DNA of 28,996 nt from Saprospiraceae bacterium (GCA_016717655.1 JADKFC010000021.1:1-28996), one strand, 5' to 3'; counted from the first letter of the stretch, positions 1 through 10,240 are shown. A program made the numbers and translations. Notes: a model not told the origin generated them from the letters alone.

Positions 1-2082
1 TGCCTTCAGCTTTCCATTCATATTGTAGAGGATCTCCTTCTTCGTCTTCGGCTTCACACCAAAACCTCACCTGGGCTCCGGGTTCAACATACGACCTGTC
101 TTTTTGGATGCCCGGAACTTTTGGGGCGGTATTTATTTTTTCTACTACTTGTATCAGATAGGTGGCGGTATCGCTTAATCCGGTCTCATCATCTGTGATA
201 CATCTGACCTCCACTTCTCCTGTTTCCTCTGCCGCTTCGAAATTTACAGTAGTTCCACTTCCATTGATTTTTCCAGTGTTTACCGACCACCGATAGCTTA
301 GTAGGGGAGAGTCTCTATCTATGGCTTTACAATAGAGGTTTACTGTTTTTTTCTGTTCAACAACATTGCTGTCGGCTACCAGTGCTTGTATTCTGGGTTT
401 TATGGAATAGGTCATCTGGCTTTGACCGTAGTCGATAATAATACCGTTTACCATCATCCTGTTTTCGATGAAACTGATGCTTCCTCCGGCAGGACAATAG
501 ACCAACATTACTGCCTCGTTGGGTGGAATATTGATACTGGTTATTCCTGACTTACTCTTTGCAATAAATTTTTCAGACAACGCTTCATAGATATCTGTTT
601 CTTGTGAACCTAACTGCAGCTCCACCACAGCTGCTGTAGCATTGGGGTTGTACAACAAATAAGTAGGGTAAGCTGCGTCATGGAAAAAACTGGTTTTGAG
701 TAAATCCAGTTTCAAAATTTTTTCTACATTGGTCTTTTCAATGATACTGCCTAAATAGCCAATAGAAGAGGTTCCGTAAAGTGCCAGATTGGTAGCCGAC
801 CATCCACTTTTTAGTGCATCTCCGGTAGAGAAGGGAGACTTTGTTTGCCATACTTGTCTTAAGGCTTCATAACCTAGTACGCGGTTGTTGTCGTATTGAG
901 CTGACCAAGTGCTGGCATCCTGTTGATCTGAGGGAAGAAAGCCGTGGTAAAACAATCGGTTGGCATTGGCCAGATGCAATACCCACTTGGCTATATCTTT
1001 GGCAAATCTTTTATTGTATCTCGTCATTGGCACCAAAGCAGCTGCCTGGTGGAGTCCATTCATTTGAAAGGCATAATCATTGCCTCCGTCATTTGCTTCT
1101 CCAATGAGCCCTGTAACATCCAAACCGCCCCATTTTCCTTTAATGCAACCCCAACCCCGCAAAGGCCCTTTGTCAAAACACCAGTTCACCATTTTTTCAA
1201 TATCGTAGTCGGTGTTTAGTTCTGCATTCATCCGGGCCGCTGTATACACACCGTAGGGTAACTGTAATTCATAGGAGGGGTTATTTAGCCTGGTATTTAA
1301 AAATTCCATAGACCATTCACTGGCTTTAAGAAATTCTTCATTGCCACTTTCCAACCATGCATTGTATAAAACCCAGGCCATGGTTCCTGCCGCTTCAGGT
1401 TCTGTAACTCCGCTTTGTAGAGGCTCCATGGTCTTAAACTTCCATGCTCTGTAATTCATGTTGGGCTGGGTCCAGGGCTTATCACTTCCTCCCATAGCTC
1501 TGATCGCCTTTGAAAATTGCTGGGCTATGCTGTTGAATTGTTCTTTGCCTGTGCCATCTAACCCATCGTATAGGTCGTACAACTGATAGAAGTATACATT
1601 GGGCATTACATCATACCACCAATCGTTACCACTGTTTCCACCTGCATTGTTGAGGTAGATATTTTCACCGTTGGCCTTGTTAAAGAAGTCATACGACATC
1701 TTGACCCAGTTTTTTCCAAATTGATTGCTTTTGTCAATACCAGCCAGACTTGCTCCTACAAGGGAGGGGAGGACATTGATAGCTTCATTTCAAAGGGAGA
1801 TTTGGTTCCAACAAAGGTATGGAGTCCGAATTTTTCCTGATTGGGATAGTTGATACCCCCAGTCTGGAGGTAAATAAAGGGCATATATTGTCCGCTAAGT
1901 GAATTATTATATACCAGGCTGTCATACTTCGTTGCCACTGTTTTCCAATCTCTCATCACATAAGGTGAGGGTGCCCCGGCAACGGTCGAAAGCCTGCCAA
2001 TGGCAATTTGCCCGACCTGTGATAAACCAGGGGTTTGCAACAAAATCAGGAAAAACAAAAGAGTGATGGTTCTAAATATCAT
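1..2082 (-). CDS. Large secreted protein of a SusCD locus, partial and frameshifted
   Basis: Begins with a clear signal peptide (MIFRTITLLFFLILLQTPGLSQ region; an upstream ATG at 2136 would add 18 residues before it). The first frame ends in a stop near 1756, but a second frame is open from about 1790 to the left edge with coherent protein: a long alpha-helical part rich in W/Y (for example GNDWWYDVMPN, LRGWGCIKGKWGG), resembling an (alpha/alpha)6-barrel carbohydrate-active fold, then Ig/PKD-like beta domains from about position 600 leftwards (LYCKAIDRDSPLLSYRWSV, then a second APKVPG...FWCEAEDEEGDPL copy). Adding one A in the A run at 1788-1790 joins the frames (FENEAINVLPSL). It lies 106 bp downstream of susD in the same direction, so it is probably the surface or secreted enzyme of the locus. 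I do not recognise a catalytic family with certainty; the enzyme role is inferred from context. It continues beyond the window. Confidence 0.7.
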
Positions 2083-2188
2083 TGACACACAGATAAATCC
2101 TGTTAAACAAAAATGAGACAGACTTTCCTTTATCAACTATGCTATGAAGCAGGATGATGGTACTTTCATGATCTTTTTATACGCCAAC

Positions 2189-3616
2189 TCAATATCCCGG
2201 GTTCTGCAGTAAATTAGCATTGAGATCAATCTCAGTTTGGGGCAATGGAAAGCGTTCGTGCTTATCTTTTACAAAACCGGGTAAAAGATCTCCCGCAATT
2301 CCCCATCTTACCAAATCAAAAAAACGGTGGAGCTCAAATGCCAGTTCAACCTGCCGCTCGTGACGAATGGCAGCACGCATCTCAGCAATGTCAGTAGTGC
2401 TTATTTTGGGCAAAGCGGTTGTTGGATTTCCTGCCTGATTTCTGGCCCTGCTCCTCACTTCTTCCAAAGGTATGGCAGCCTCAGCTACCCGACCCAATTC
2501 GTTAAGGGCTTCTGCCTCCCACAACAATACCTCTGCATATCTGATGGCTGTATAGTTGATGTCTCCATCAGCAGGCTGTGTCACCTCTGCCGGGTTTTGA
2601 AGGTATTTAATAGGACTGTAACGGGTTGAGGAAAAAGAATTTTTATACACCACTCCAAAGTAATCTTCATTGTTCATGGCAATGGTATATTTCCTTCTAG
2701 GGTCATCTATCTCATAAGCTTTAACCAATTCTTCTCTGGCTTCAGCAAAACCATAGCCGGCCAGTTTTTTTGACATCCACCACTGGTTCAAAAAATTACC
2801 CAAGCCCAATTGTAAATTGGTATGCTGTATCTCCCAAACAGATTCAACGTTGTTCTGGGTAGACTTTTTAAAATTATCTCGATAGTCAGCCATCAGGCTG
2901 TATACATTCAATGCCTTAAGCTGCCCTGTTTTTTCAATTACCCTGTTGTATTCTTTTTGATACAAGGCTGTTTTGGCAGCCAGGGCTAGGGCCGCTCCTT
3001 TTGTTGCTCTGCCTAGTTGAGCCATTGGTCTGCTGGATGGGAGGTAGACGGCAGCTTCATCACAATCGCTGTAAATCTGGGCCAATACAACACTAGTCGC
3101 TGTCTTGGCCACTTTCAAATCTTCTGGTGCAACCAGACTTGTAAATAAGGGCACATCTCCAAATACCTGGCTCAGTAAAAAATAATAATAAGACCTCAGA
3201 AACAGGGCTTCTCCTTTGATCTCATTTCTTTTGGCTTCAGTCATCTCTGCCTTATCCAAATTGGCCAACACTACATTGCATTGAGTTATGCCCTCATAAT
3301 TGACCTTCCAGAAGGTGTTAAATTCTTCTGTTCTCGGTGTATAGGTAAAAGCATCCATTTCTACCAGCCCTGGCCTTGAACCATCTCCACCGGTGATGGC
3401 TTCATCTGAAGTAATAGTGGAAAATGCCCAGTAAAAATTATTGTTTTCATTGTTGAACATCAGGGGTCCATAAGCAGCGTTGATTGCCTGTATGGCATCT
3501 GCTTCGGTTTTGAAAAACGAACCTGCATCTAAGGTGGCAATGGGTTCTTTGTCAAGAATGCCCTGACAAGAAAATAAGATTCCAGATATAATAATTAGGT
3601 ATATTGCCTTTGTCAT
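2189..3616 (-). CDS. susD: SusD/RagB-family nutrient-binding lipoprotein
   Basis: A 475-residue outer-membrane lipoprotein that captures oligosaccharide or another ligand at the cell surface and caps the neighbouring SusC channel. The N-terminus is a lipoprotein signal ending in LFSC, with Cys17 as the lipidation site. The body has the family hallmarks: ILDKEP start, NAAYGPL, an early helical TPR-like part (GEALFLRSYYYFLLSQVFGDVPL), and the late INYTAIRYAEVLLWEAEALNELG and HERQVELAFELHRFFDLVRWG motifs typical of SusD. Length is normal for the family (450-600). It starts 12 nt after the susC stop, so the two are one transcript. The ligand cannot be deduced from sequence. The reading frame is intact, unlike its two neighbours. 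Confidence 0.95.
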   Translation of the reverse strand: MTKAIYLIIISGILFSCQGILDKEPIATLDAGSFFKTEADAIQAINAAYGPLMFNNENNNFYWAFSTITSDEAITGGDGSRPGLVEMDAFTYTPRTEEFNTFWKVNYEGITQCNVVLANLDKAEMTEAKRNEIKGEALFLRSYYYFLLSQVFGDVPLFTSLVAPEDLKVAKTATSVVLAQIYSDCDEAAVYLPSSRPMAQLGRATKGAALALAAKTALYQKEYNRVIEKTGQLKALNVYSLMADYRDNFKKSTQNNVESVWEIQHTNLQLGLGNFLNQWWMSKKLAGYGFAEAREELVKAYEIDDPRRKYTIAMNNEDYFGVVYKNSFSSTRYSPIKYLQNPAEVTQPADGDINYTAIRYAEVLLWEAEALNELGRVAEAAIPLEEVRSRARNQAGNPTTALPKISTTDIAEMRAAIRHERQVELAFELHRFFDLVRWGIAGDLLPGFVKDKHERFPLPQTEIDLNANLLQNPGY

Positions 3617-3628
3617 TTTTTCTTTCTT

Positions 3629-6600
3629 TTAAAATTCGCAATTGAAACCCAGGGTCATTACACGCGCAGCAGGCACGGTACCCCAATCTATACCTACGCT
3701 CAGATCTGATGATATTCCCAATCCCCTGGTATCATTGGCATTGGCCTGAATTTCGGGATCCAGACCCGGGTACTTGGTAAAGGTAAACGCATTTTGAACT
3801 GAAAAATAAGCCCTGAAACTGGATACCGCCTTCATACCCAAAAGGTCTTTGAAATCGTAGCCAATGGTGATATTTTTTACCCTGAGGTAGGATCCATCTT
3901 CCAGAAAACGGGTCGATATTCTACGGTTTCCATTTCTGTCGTCAATACTTACCCTTGGGATATTGGTATCGGTGTTTTCCGGCGTCCATCTGTCAAGAAT
4001 GGCTTCCATATGAGTTAAAGCCTCTCAACTGGGTCTCATAGGCGAAATTTCCATAAAGAAAATAAATGTCATTGCCATATACCCCTTGGATCAAGGTCGA
4101 GATATCCAAATTGCCAAGTGTAAGACCCATCGTCAAACCATAAGAAAAATCGGGAAAGGGACTTCCGGCATGGGCACGGTCTTTGTCATCAATTTTATTG
4201 TCCCCATTCAAATCTTTAAACTTTACATCTCCTGGACGGGTAAAGGTGGTTTGAAATGGACTGGCATCAATTTCTTCCTGACTTTGAAAAATGCCTTCCA
4301 TTTCCCAGATGTAAAAAGAACCCACCGGATATCCGGCTTCCGTTCGGGTAATCGGCCCGTCTGACAAACCAAAGCCTCCGGAAATAGGCTCACTATCAGC
4401 GATGCTCACCACCTTATTACTAATCGAAGATATATTGGCTCCAATATTAAGGGTAGACTTGCCCAAGCGCTGACGATAATTTAAGCCCAGTTCAATGCCT
4501 TTGTTTTCGACAGACGCTGCATTGACAAAGGGCGGTCTGCTACCCCCACCAGCTTGTGGAATGGGAACCCTGACCAGGATGTCATCGGTTCGTTTGATGA
4601 ACAAATCGGTTGTCAGGGTCAACTTATCATTCCATAAACTCATGTCGAGACCAAGATTGCTTTGGGTGCTGGTTTCCCATCTGATGTTTTGATTTCCCGT
4701 TTCCAGGATGCTGGCCCCGGTGGCTACCTGGTCTCCAAAAGTGTAAACATAATTTCCTGTACTTACCAATGAGCTGTACGGGTAGATACCTATTTCCTGA
4801 TTGCCCAGCTGACCCCAGCTAGCCCGAATTTTAAGGGTGGAGATAAATGAGTTTGCCGGAAAGAAGGCTTCGTTTGAAACATTCCAGGCTGCTGATACCG
4901 ATGGAAAGTTGGCCCATCGGTTGTTTTCCCAAACCGGCTGGACCCATCCCTTCTAAAAGAGGCACTTAGAATGTAACGATTTTTATAGGCATAGCCCACT
5001 TGTGAAAAATAACTCAACAGGGCCCACTCAGTGGCAATGCCGGATATCCCCACATTTTTAATGTCTTCTGTAATGCTGCTGCTCAAATAACGGAACAAGG
5101 GATCTGTCAATCTGAAGTTGTTGGCAGATGCGCCAAGATAGTCAGTGTGATTATCAATGGCTTCCATGCCGGCCAATACAGATAATTTGTGTGCACCAAA
5201 AGTCTTTTGGAAATCAAGGGTGTTGTTCCATACAAGAGTCTGGTTGAAAACCCTGCCTTCATTTAGTGAGGTTGGACTGTAAATAGCAGCGGATAGTCTT
5301 TCCTTCCACAATTTTTCTTTGTCAAACAAAAGATCGCCGCCAAGTGTAGATCTTAGATTGAGTCCTTCAGCCAACCTGAATTCTGCAAAGGCATTTCCAA
5401 AAACCCTATACCTCTTGAGATTCCAGTCTGTATGGTCGACCAGCACCTCCGGATTGGCATTGCCATCTCCATACAAAGTGGGGTCTCCCAACTCAATACT
5501 GGTCTTAACAGGACTGCCATCAGCATGAAACCTTTTAAACAAAGGGGAAGCAATAAGGGTATACCTTACCCCGCTCAACTCGTTTCCAGCCCCGTAGCCA
5601 TCGCCTGAACCATTGATGATGTTTCGATCGGTATGTGAGAAGACCAAATTGGTTCCAACCCTAAACCACGACTTACCACTTTCTGCATTCATGCGGAATT
5701 GGTATTTTTTGAATCCCTGTCCCCTAAATATACCATCCTGATTGAGGTATTCTCCGGAGAGGTAATAGGTGCCATTTTCACTACCTCCCCTGGCCGAAAG
5801 TGAAACGCGCTGCATGGCGGCAGGATTGAACATGATGTCCAACCAATTGTTATCTGGTAAGGTGTCAAGAATAGCGGTGTCATAGGTAGGGAGCTGATTG
5901 GCCACATTTCTTAATGCATTGGCATTGACGATGGCCTCATTGCGAATGGTAAGAAAGTCTTTTGCCTTCAGTAACTTTGGCAGGTTGACAGGCTGCTGGA
6001 TGCCAAGATAACTTTCAAACTGAAACACAGGTTTTCCGGATTTTCCTCTTTTGGTGGTAATCAACACCACACCGTTGGCAGCCCTTGCCCCATAAACAGA
6101 AGCAGCAGCTGCATCTTTTAATATTTCGATCGTAGCTATGTCGCTGATGGAAAACATATTGAGTCCTCCTGTGGTAGGAATCCCATCTATCACATAGAGT
6201 GGATTATTGTTGCCCAAGGTGCCTACACCTCTTATACGTACGGCAATGTCATCACCAGGTGATCCGGTAACCTGGGTAACCATTACCCCTGGCGACTGAC
6301 CCTGCAAGGCCTGGTCTACACTGGTCACAACTAATTTTTCTACATCTTTGGCTTTGAGCGAAGTGATGGAGGAACTTACCTCTGTGCGAATTTCTTTTTG
6401 TAGCCCACTACGATGACTTCATTCATGAGGTTGGTCTGCGGACTTAGGGTGATGGTCAAGGGGGGGCCGGCAGCCACCACTTCCTGGCTGGCATATCCGA
6501 TGTAACTAACTACTAGAACCGATGATATGGAGGCAACTTTTAAACTAAATCCCCCATCGAAGTCGGTAGCTGTTCCGTTTTGAGTTCCTTTTTCCAGGAC

Positions 6601-6744
6601 CGAAGCCCCGATGATGGCGTTCCCATCTTCAGCTGAAACTACCTTCCCGGTTGCAGTATGGCTTTGTGAGAAAAGGGGAAATGTAAAAAAAACCACAAAT
6701 ATTATAGTGAAATGAAATGTGTATTGCTTTAACGAATAACGCAT
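3629..6744 (-). CDS. susC: SusC/RagA-family TonB-dependent transporter, three frame breaks
   Basis: Outer-membrane beta-barrel that imports the ligand held by SusD, energised by TonB. Start chosen at MRYSLKQ (6744), followed by a signal peptide ending near FPLFSQ; an upstream start at 6771 is less likely. Order of domains: carboxypeptidase-regulatory-like domain (TGKVVSAEDGNAIIGASV), NEVIVVGY junction, plug (DQALQGQSPGVMV, LYVIDGIPT, ANGVVLITTKRGK), then a barrel of about 800 residues ending VMTLGFNCEF with terminal Phe. Three frame breaks: 6395-6399 (one A missing from an A run), 4928-4930 (one G missing, restoring RFGENNRWANFPSVSAAWN), and 4007-4013 (two bases missing or one extra, restoring YMEAILDRWTPEN). 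With these repaired it is about 1,040 residues, the usual size. Conserved residues on both sides of every break favour sequencing error over decay, but a real pseudogene cannot be excluded. Confidence 0.85.
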
Positions 6745-6849
6745 TAGATTGAATTTTGGCTTTATTATCAAATTCCGAAACAGTGTCCTGTTTCCCGTCT
6801 CATTGGCTGTGGCTAGCTCTCAACAAATTTATCTCTTCTACCCTCTATT

Positions 6850-6943
6850 ATTATGGTATTATTATGCGTGTTGATAGTACTTTTACAAATACTTCAATCG
6901 CCTTGTTTTAAAATTATGGTATTATTATGACTGATTATAGTAC
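6850..6943. promoter_or_regulatory. Tandem 31-bp direct repeats, probable AraC-type operators
   Basis: In the 220-bp gap between divergent susC and the AraC-type gene, a 31-bp element occurs at 6850-6880 and again at 6913-6943. Both copies begin ATTATGGTATTATTATG and end TAGTAC, with a less conserved 8-nt middle; 27 of 31 positions agree. The start-to-start distance is 63 bp, six helical turns, so both would face the same side of the DNA. AraC-family proteins bind direct repeats, so this is the likely control point for susCD and for the regulator itself. Binding is inferred. Confidence 0.65.
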
Positions 6944-6964
6944 ATTTGACGAAACGTATTCGCC

Positions 6965-7951
6965 ATGCCTCAAATGAATATTTTTAAAGAAATTACGCCA
7001 CTGCGTCCGCAGGATATTGTGGTAGTTATAGATTCAGTAAGAAATGGCTTTGACTATCCCATTCACAACCATCCGGAGTATGAAATCAACCTCATCATGG
7101 GCATTTCAGGTACCCGCATCGTTGGCGATTCTACTGAACGTTATTCAGATTACGACCTGGTCTTACTTGGACCCTATCTTTTTCACAAATGGGACGGCGA
7201 CAAACAAATTCAGGAAAGTGGCCAGAGTTACCGGGTTATCACCCTTCAGTTTTCGATGGACCTTTTCAATGGACAGATGTTTCAAAAAGAAAAGTTTCAC
7301 AAGATCAGAAATCTGCTTTCGGAATCGGGTAGGGGCATTCGATTTTATGGCAACACCTTTAATGAAGCCGTAAAAATTATGATGGGCCTGGCAGAAGAAA
7401 CCCATTTCAACGGGGTGCTTGAATTTTTGAATTTACTCAACCTCCTGGCCAATTCTACCGAATGCGAATACCTGGCCTCTCTTGGCTTTAGTCCCAACTC
7501 GGTTCGTTCTGAAAGCAATCGAATCCAAAGTGCCTATGGCTACATTATGAAAAACTTTACCGATGCCGGCCTGCGCATCCAGGATGTTGCTGCCTGTGTC
7601 AACATGAGTGAATCTGCCTTTTCTCACTTTTTTCAAAAATTTGCCTTCCGCTCTTTCACCCAGTTTTTAATCGACCTTCGCATTGGCCATGCATGCAAGC
7701 TCCTTCTGGATACAGACCAAACCATTGCCCAGGTCAGCGATGCCTCCGGCTTCAACAACCTCGCCAACTTCAACCGACTCTTCAAAAAATACAAGGGCTG
7801 TACCCCCCTCGAATACAAAAAACTCTATGTCGAAAAAAACACCTTCGATTGGACCAACCAACCCACTCCCTGGCAGTTTATCCCCAACAAAACCAACATC
7901 GACAAAGTGATTCTACCCGCACAACAAGGCACCCGTTTAATCCATCTGTGA
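6965..7951 (+). CDS. AraC/XylS-family transcriptional regulator
   Basis: A 328-residue cytoplasmic regulator. The N-terminal 150 residues hold a cupin-like sensing domain (PIHNHPEYEINLIMG, then LLGPYLFHKW). The C-terminal 100 residues are a double helix-turn-helix of the HTH_18 type: IQDVAACVNMSESAFSHFFQKF as the first and VSDASGFNNLANFNRLFKKYKGCTPLEYKK as the second, the latter with the family signature around GF-N-NFNR-FKK-G-TP-EYKK. The gene is divergent from susCD and next to paired direct repeats, so it probably activates the locus in response to the imported sugar or its breakdown product. Its stop codon runs straight into a heptamer repeat (7953-7984). Confidence 0.9.
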   Translation: MPQMNIFKEITPLRPQDIVVVIDSVRNGFDYPIHNHPEYEINLIMGISGTRIVGDSTERYSDYDLVLLGPYLFHKWDGDKQIQESGQSYRVITLQFSMDLFNGQMFQKEKFHKIRNLLSESGRGIRFYGNTFNEAVKIMMGLAEETHFNGVLEFLNLLNLLANSTECEYLASLGFSPNSVRSESNRIQSAYGYIMKNFTDAGLRIQDVAACVNMSESAFSHFFQKFAFRSFTQFLIDLRIGHACKLLLDTDQTIAQVSDASGFNNLANFNRLFKKYKGCTPLEYKKLYVEKNTFDWTNQPTPWQFIPNKTNIDKVILPAQQGTRLIHL

Positions 7952-7952
7952 G

Positions 7953-7984
7953 TTTAGGTGCTAGGGGTTAGGTGCTAGGGGATA
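7953..7984. repeat. Heptamer repeat array 1 (GGTGCTA/GGGGTTA units)
   Basis: Directly after the AraC-type stop codon come alternating 7-nt units GGTGCTA, GGGGTTA, GGTGCTA, GGGGATA. The same alternating units recur at 8488-8515. A short C-rich counterpart (CCTAAACCCTAAAAC) lies at 8017-8031 and overlaps the stop codon of the transposase-like gene, so the left flank can fold back on itself. Confidence 0.8.
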
Positions 7985-8026
7985 TGTTGTCTCATAAAAT
8001 GCCTTGACAGGGTTCTATCCTAAACC

Positions 8027-8464
8027 CTAAAACATTGGATAGCTTTTTTTAATACTAACGAGTTTTCTCATCAGGACCTGGATTTCATTTTTTTCAAAAT
8101 CTTCTCCCAATTTTTCCTTCGCTAATTTGAGTAACTCTTTTAGATAAACCAGCTCTACGTGTTGTGAGCCAAGCAGTTGCTTCAAATGTGCAGCTTCCTT
8201 TTCGAGTGACTTTATTCGATTTACATCTTCCTCTGTTTGTACAAGAATTGATGGGGGAAGTTCATTACTTCCATATTTCTTCACCCATAACCGGACGCTG
8301 TCTGCCTTTACATCAAACTCATGTGCAACTTGCCCAATCGTCTTAGATCCCTCCTCAATGTAGGATACTTGCTGCTTGCGAAAACTCTCACTAAAGCGCC
8401 TCCGCCTTCTTTCTTCTAGTGTTAATTTGTCCATTTCAAATGTCAATTTAAGCAAGTTTTCCAC
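8027..8464 (-). CDS. IS3-type OrfA-like transposase subunit, solitary
   Basis: A 145-residue protein with an N-terminal helix-turn-helix of the HTH_Tnp_1/IS3 OrfA kind (RRRRRFSESFRKQQVSYIEEG, then IGQVAHEFDVKADSVRLWVKKYG) and a C-terminal leucine-zipper-like helix (IKSLEKEAAHLKQLLGSQHV, LKELLKLAKEKLG). In IS3 elements OrfA recognises the ends and is joined by frameshifting to OrfB, which carries the DDE catalytic domain. No OrfB is present on either side: the downstream space is 75 bp of repeats and then the AraC-type gene. It may therefore be a remnant or a domesticated DNA-binding protein. A start at MDKLTL (8434) is a good alternative. Both flanks are heptamer arrays. Confidence 0.75.
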   Translation of the reverse strand: MENLLKLTFEMDKLTLEERRRRRFSESFRKQQVSYIEEGSKTIGQVAHEFDVKADSVRLWVKKYGSNELPPSILVQTEEDVNRIKSLEKEAAHLKQLLGSQHVELVYLKELLKLAKEKLGEDFEKNEIQVLMRKLVSIKKSYPMF

Positions 8465-8487
8465 ATTTTTTATGTCAAGATATTTGT

Positions 8488-8631
8488 TAGGGGATAGGTG
8501 CTAGGGGATAGGTGCTAACCCCTAATCCCTATTCTAGTCCCTAGTCCCTAATCCCTAATCCCTAATCTAGTCCCTAGTCCCTAATCCCTAATCCCTATTC
8601 TAACCCCTAGTCCCTAACCCCTAACCCCTAC
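8488..8631. repeat. Heptamer repeat array 2 (G-rich then CCCTAAT-type units)
   Basis: A 7-nt periodic tract between the transposase-like gene and malic enzyme. The left 28 nt are G-rich (GGGGATA, GGTGCTA, twice), matching array 1. From 8516 the strand switches to about 16 C-rich units (CCCTAAT, CCCTAGT, CCCTATT, CCCCTAA), ending two bases before the malic enzyme stop codon. The switch makes the tract partly self-complementary. Read on the minus strand, the C-rich part is TAGGGGTTAGGGGTTAGGG, telomere-like and compatible with a G-quadruplex. It could also end malic enzyme transcription; no ordinary terminator is visible there. Confidence 0.85.
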
Positions 8632-8632
8632 A

Positions 8633-10240
8633 TTAATACTCCGGATCATACTGCATACCTGCAATAAAAGACTTAATATTTTCAGGTCTTTCCGCCTTTG
8701 CCAAATCATTGTCCCACAAATAGGTAGCCACTGAGGTGGCAATTTCCAGTGATATTTCTTGTAGATGCGTCATTCGGGGATATAAGGTACCATGCGATAA
8801 TTCTTCTTCAGTTACCTGATCAGCGAGCACTTTGGCGGCTATCAGGAAGATGGGGTCGGGTAAAAATTTGGCTTCACATGCCATTGCTCCAAGACCTACC
8901 CCAGGAAAAATGTATACATTGTTTCCCTGACCCGGCACATGGACCTGTCCTTTGTATTCTACTTTTCCAAAAGGACTGCCACTTACAAAAATGGCCTTGC
9001 CATCACTCCATTCATAGGCTTGCTCCGCTGTACATTCTGCGCTGGAGGTAGGATTGGATAGAGCAAAAATGACGGGGCGTTCATTGTACCTGCACATGAT
9101 TTGGATAACTTCTTCTGTAAAAGCGCCACCTGCTCCTGAAGCGCCAATCAGGATGTGGGGCTGGTAGTGATGAAGAGTCTCTTCAAAGCTCCTGTGCTGA
9201 CAAGGCCTGGCATATGGAACATTGTGCGACAGCAATTTTTTATGGTCTTTGGTTACCAATCCATCAATATCAACAAACCAAAGCCTGTCCTGGGCTTCTT
9301 CGCGACTCAAACCTTCTTCCATAAAGGCGTCAACCATCAGATCTGCGATCCCGGTAGCGGCAGATCCTGCTCCTAAAAACAAGATCCGGCTTTCCCTAAA
9401 TGGTATTCCAGAAACCCGGGTTGAACACAAAACACCCGACAAAGCGACAGCCGCTGTTCCCTGAATGTCATCATTGAAACACAAAACTTCATGCTGGTAT
9501 TTTTCAAGAAGGGCATAAGCTTTGGGTGTGATAAAATCTTCAAATTGTATTAATGCCTTGGGAAATTTTACTTGTACCCCTTTGATAAACTCATCTACCA
9601 TTGCAAAGTAAGCTTCATCATCGAGGCGGGGGTGGGGAAAGCCAAGGTAAAGAAGGTCTTCTCTCAAAGGTTGATTGTTGGTTCCCAAATCTAGAACAAT
9701 GGGCATACATTTGGCTGGATTAATGCCTGCTCCAGCTGTATAAAGTGATAGTTTTCCTATTGATATGCCAATACCATTTACACCCAAATCACCCAAACCC
9801 AAGATCCTGCTGCCATCTGTGACAACAATAATGCGGATATCTTCCTCTGGCCAATTGCCCAGCAACTCTAGCACATCTCCTTTATCATCAGGTGTGATAT
9901 AAAAGCCCTTGTCAATGCGGTAGATGTGTGAAAATCGGGTACATACTTCTCCAACAGTGGGAGTATAAATGATGGGCAGCAGCTCTTCCAGGTTGTTCAT
10001 GATGATGTGGTAGTACAACCTTTCATTCCTATCTTGTAATGCCGAAAGGAAGATGTACTTTTCTATGTTACTACCTTTGTCACGAAGATTCGACATCACA
10101 CGCATTTCCTGTACTTCCTGGGAAATAATTGAGTGTGGCAGCAGGCCTCTGAGGCCCATCTCCTGTCTTTCTTCTTTAGTAAATGCTGTTGACTTGCTTA
10201 GCTTTTTATCTCTGAGTACGACAACTCCTTTTTTGTCCAT
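8633..10240 (-). CDS. maeA: NAD-type malic enzyme
   Basis: Oxidatively decarboxylates malate to pyruvate in the cytoplasm, feeding acetyl-CoA formation when the cell grows on TCA-cycle products such as those from aromatic catabolism. Start chosen at MDKKGVV (10240), preceded by AGAAGAAAAA; the open frame runs 41 codons further upstream but that part is not family-like. The 535 residues contain YTPTVGEVC (catalytic Tyr), GLGDLGVNGIGI, NPAKCMPIVLDLGTNN (catalytic Lys in the AK pair), the metal site FEDF and FNDDIQGTAAV, the nucleotide fold FLGAGSAATG with an acidic WFVDIDG that fits NAD rather than NADP, and ALSNPTSSAECTAEQAY. This is the large, eukaryote-like SfcA class and not the MaeB-phosphotransacetylase fusion. 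Its 409-bp upstream gap is shared with the Crp-like gene, which is divergent. Confidence 0.95.
   Translation of the reverse strand: MDKKGVVVLRDKKLSKSTAFTKEERQEMGLRGLLPHSIISQEVQEMRVMSNLRDKGSNIEKYIFLSALQDRNERLYYHIIMNNLEELLPIIYTPTVGEVCTRFSHIYRIDKGFYITPDDKGDVLELLGNWPEEDIRIIVVTDGSRILGLGDLGVNGIGISIGKLSLYTAGAGINPAKCMPIVLDLGTNNQPLREDLLYLGFPHPRLDDEAYFAMVDEFIKGVQVKFPKALIQFEDFITPKAYALLEKYQHEVLCFNDDIQGTAAVALSGVLCSTRVSGIPFRESRILFLGAGSAATGIADLMVDAFMEEGLSREEAQDRLWFVDIDGLVTKDHKKLLSHNVPYARPCQHRSFEETLHHYQPHILIGASGAGGAFTEEVIQIMCRYNERPVIFALSNPTSSAECTAEQAYEWSDGKAIFVSGSPFGKVEYKGQVHVPGQGNNVYIFPGVGLGAMACEAKFLPDPIFLIAAKVLADQVTEEELSHGTLYPRMTHLQEISLEIATSVATYLWDNDLAKAERPENIKSFIAGMQYDPEY

Noticed and set aside
841..1219. 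Plus-strand open frames opposite the secreted protein
   Set aside because: They are shadows: the minus strand is continuously coding here with coherent secreted-protein sequence.
3629..6744. susC as several separate small genes
   Set aside because: The pieces are consecutive parts of a single TonB-dependent transporter and join with one- or two-base corrections.
7953..8631. CRISPR-like array
   Set aside because: Units are 7 nt in direct tandem with no spacers, and no cas genes are present.
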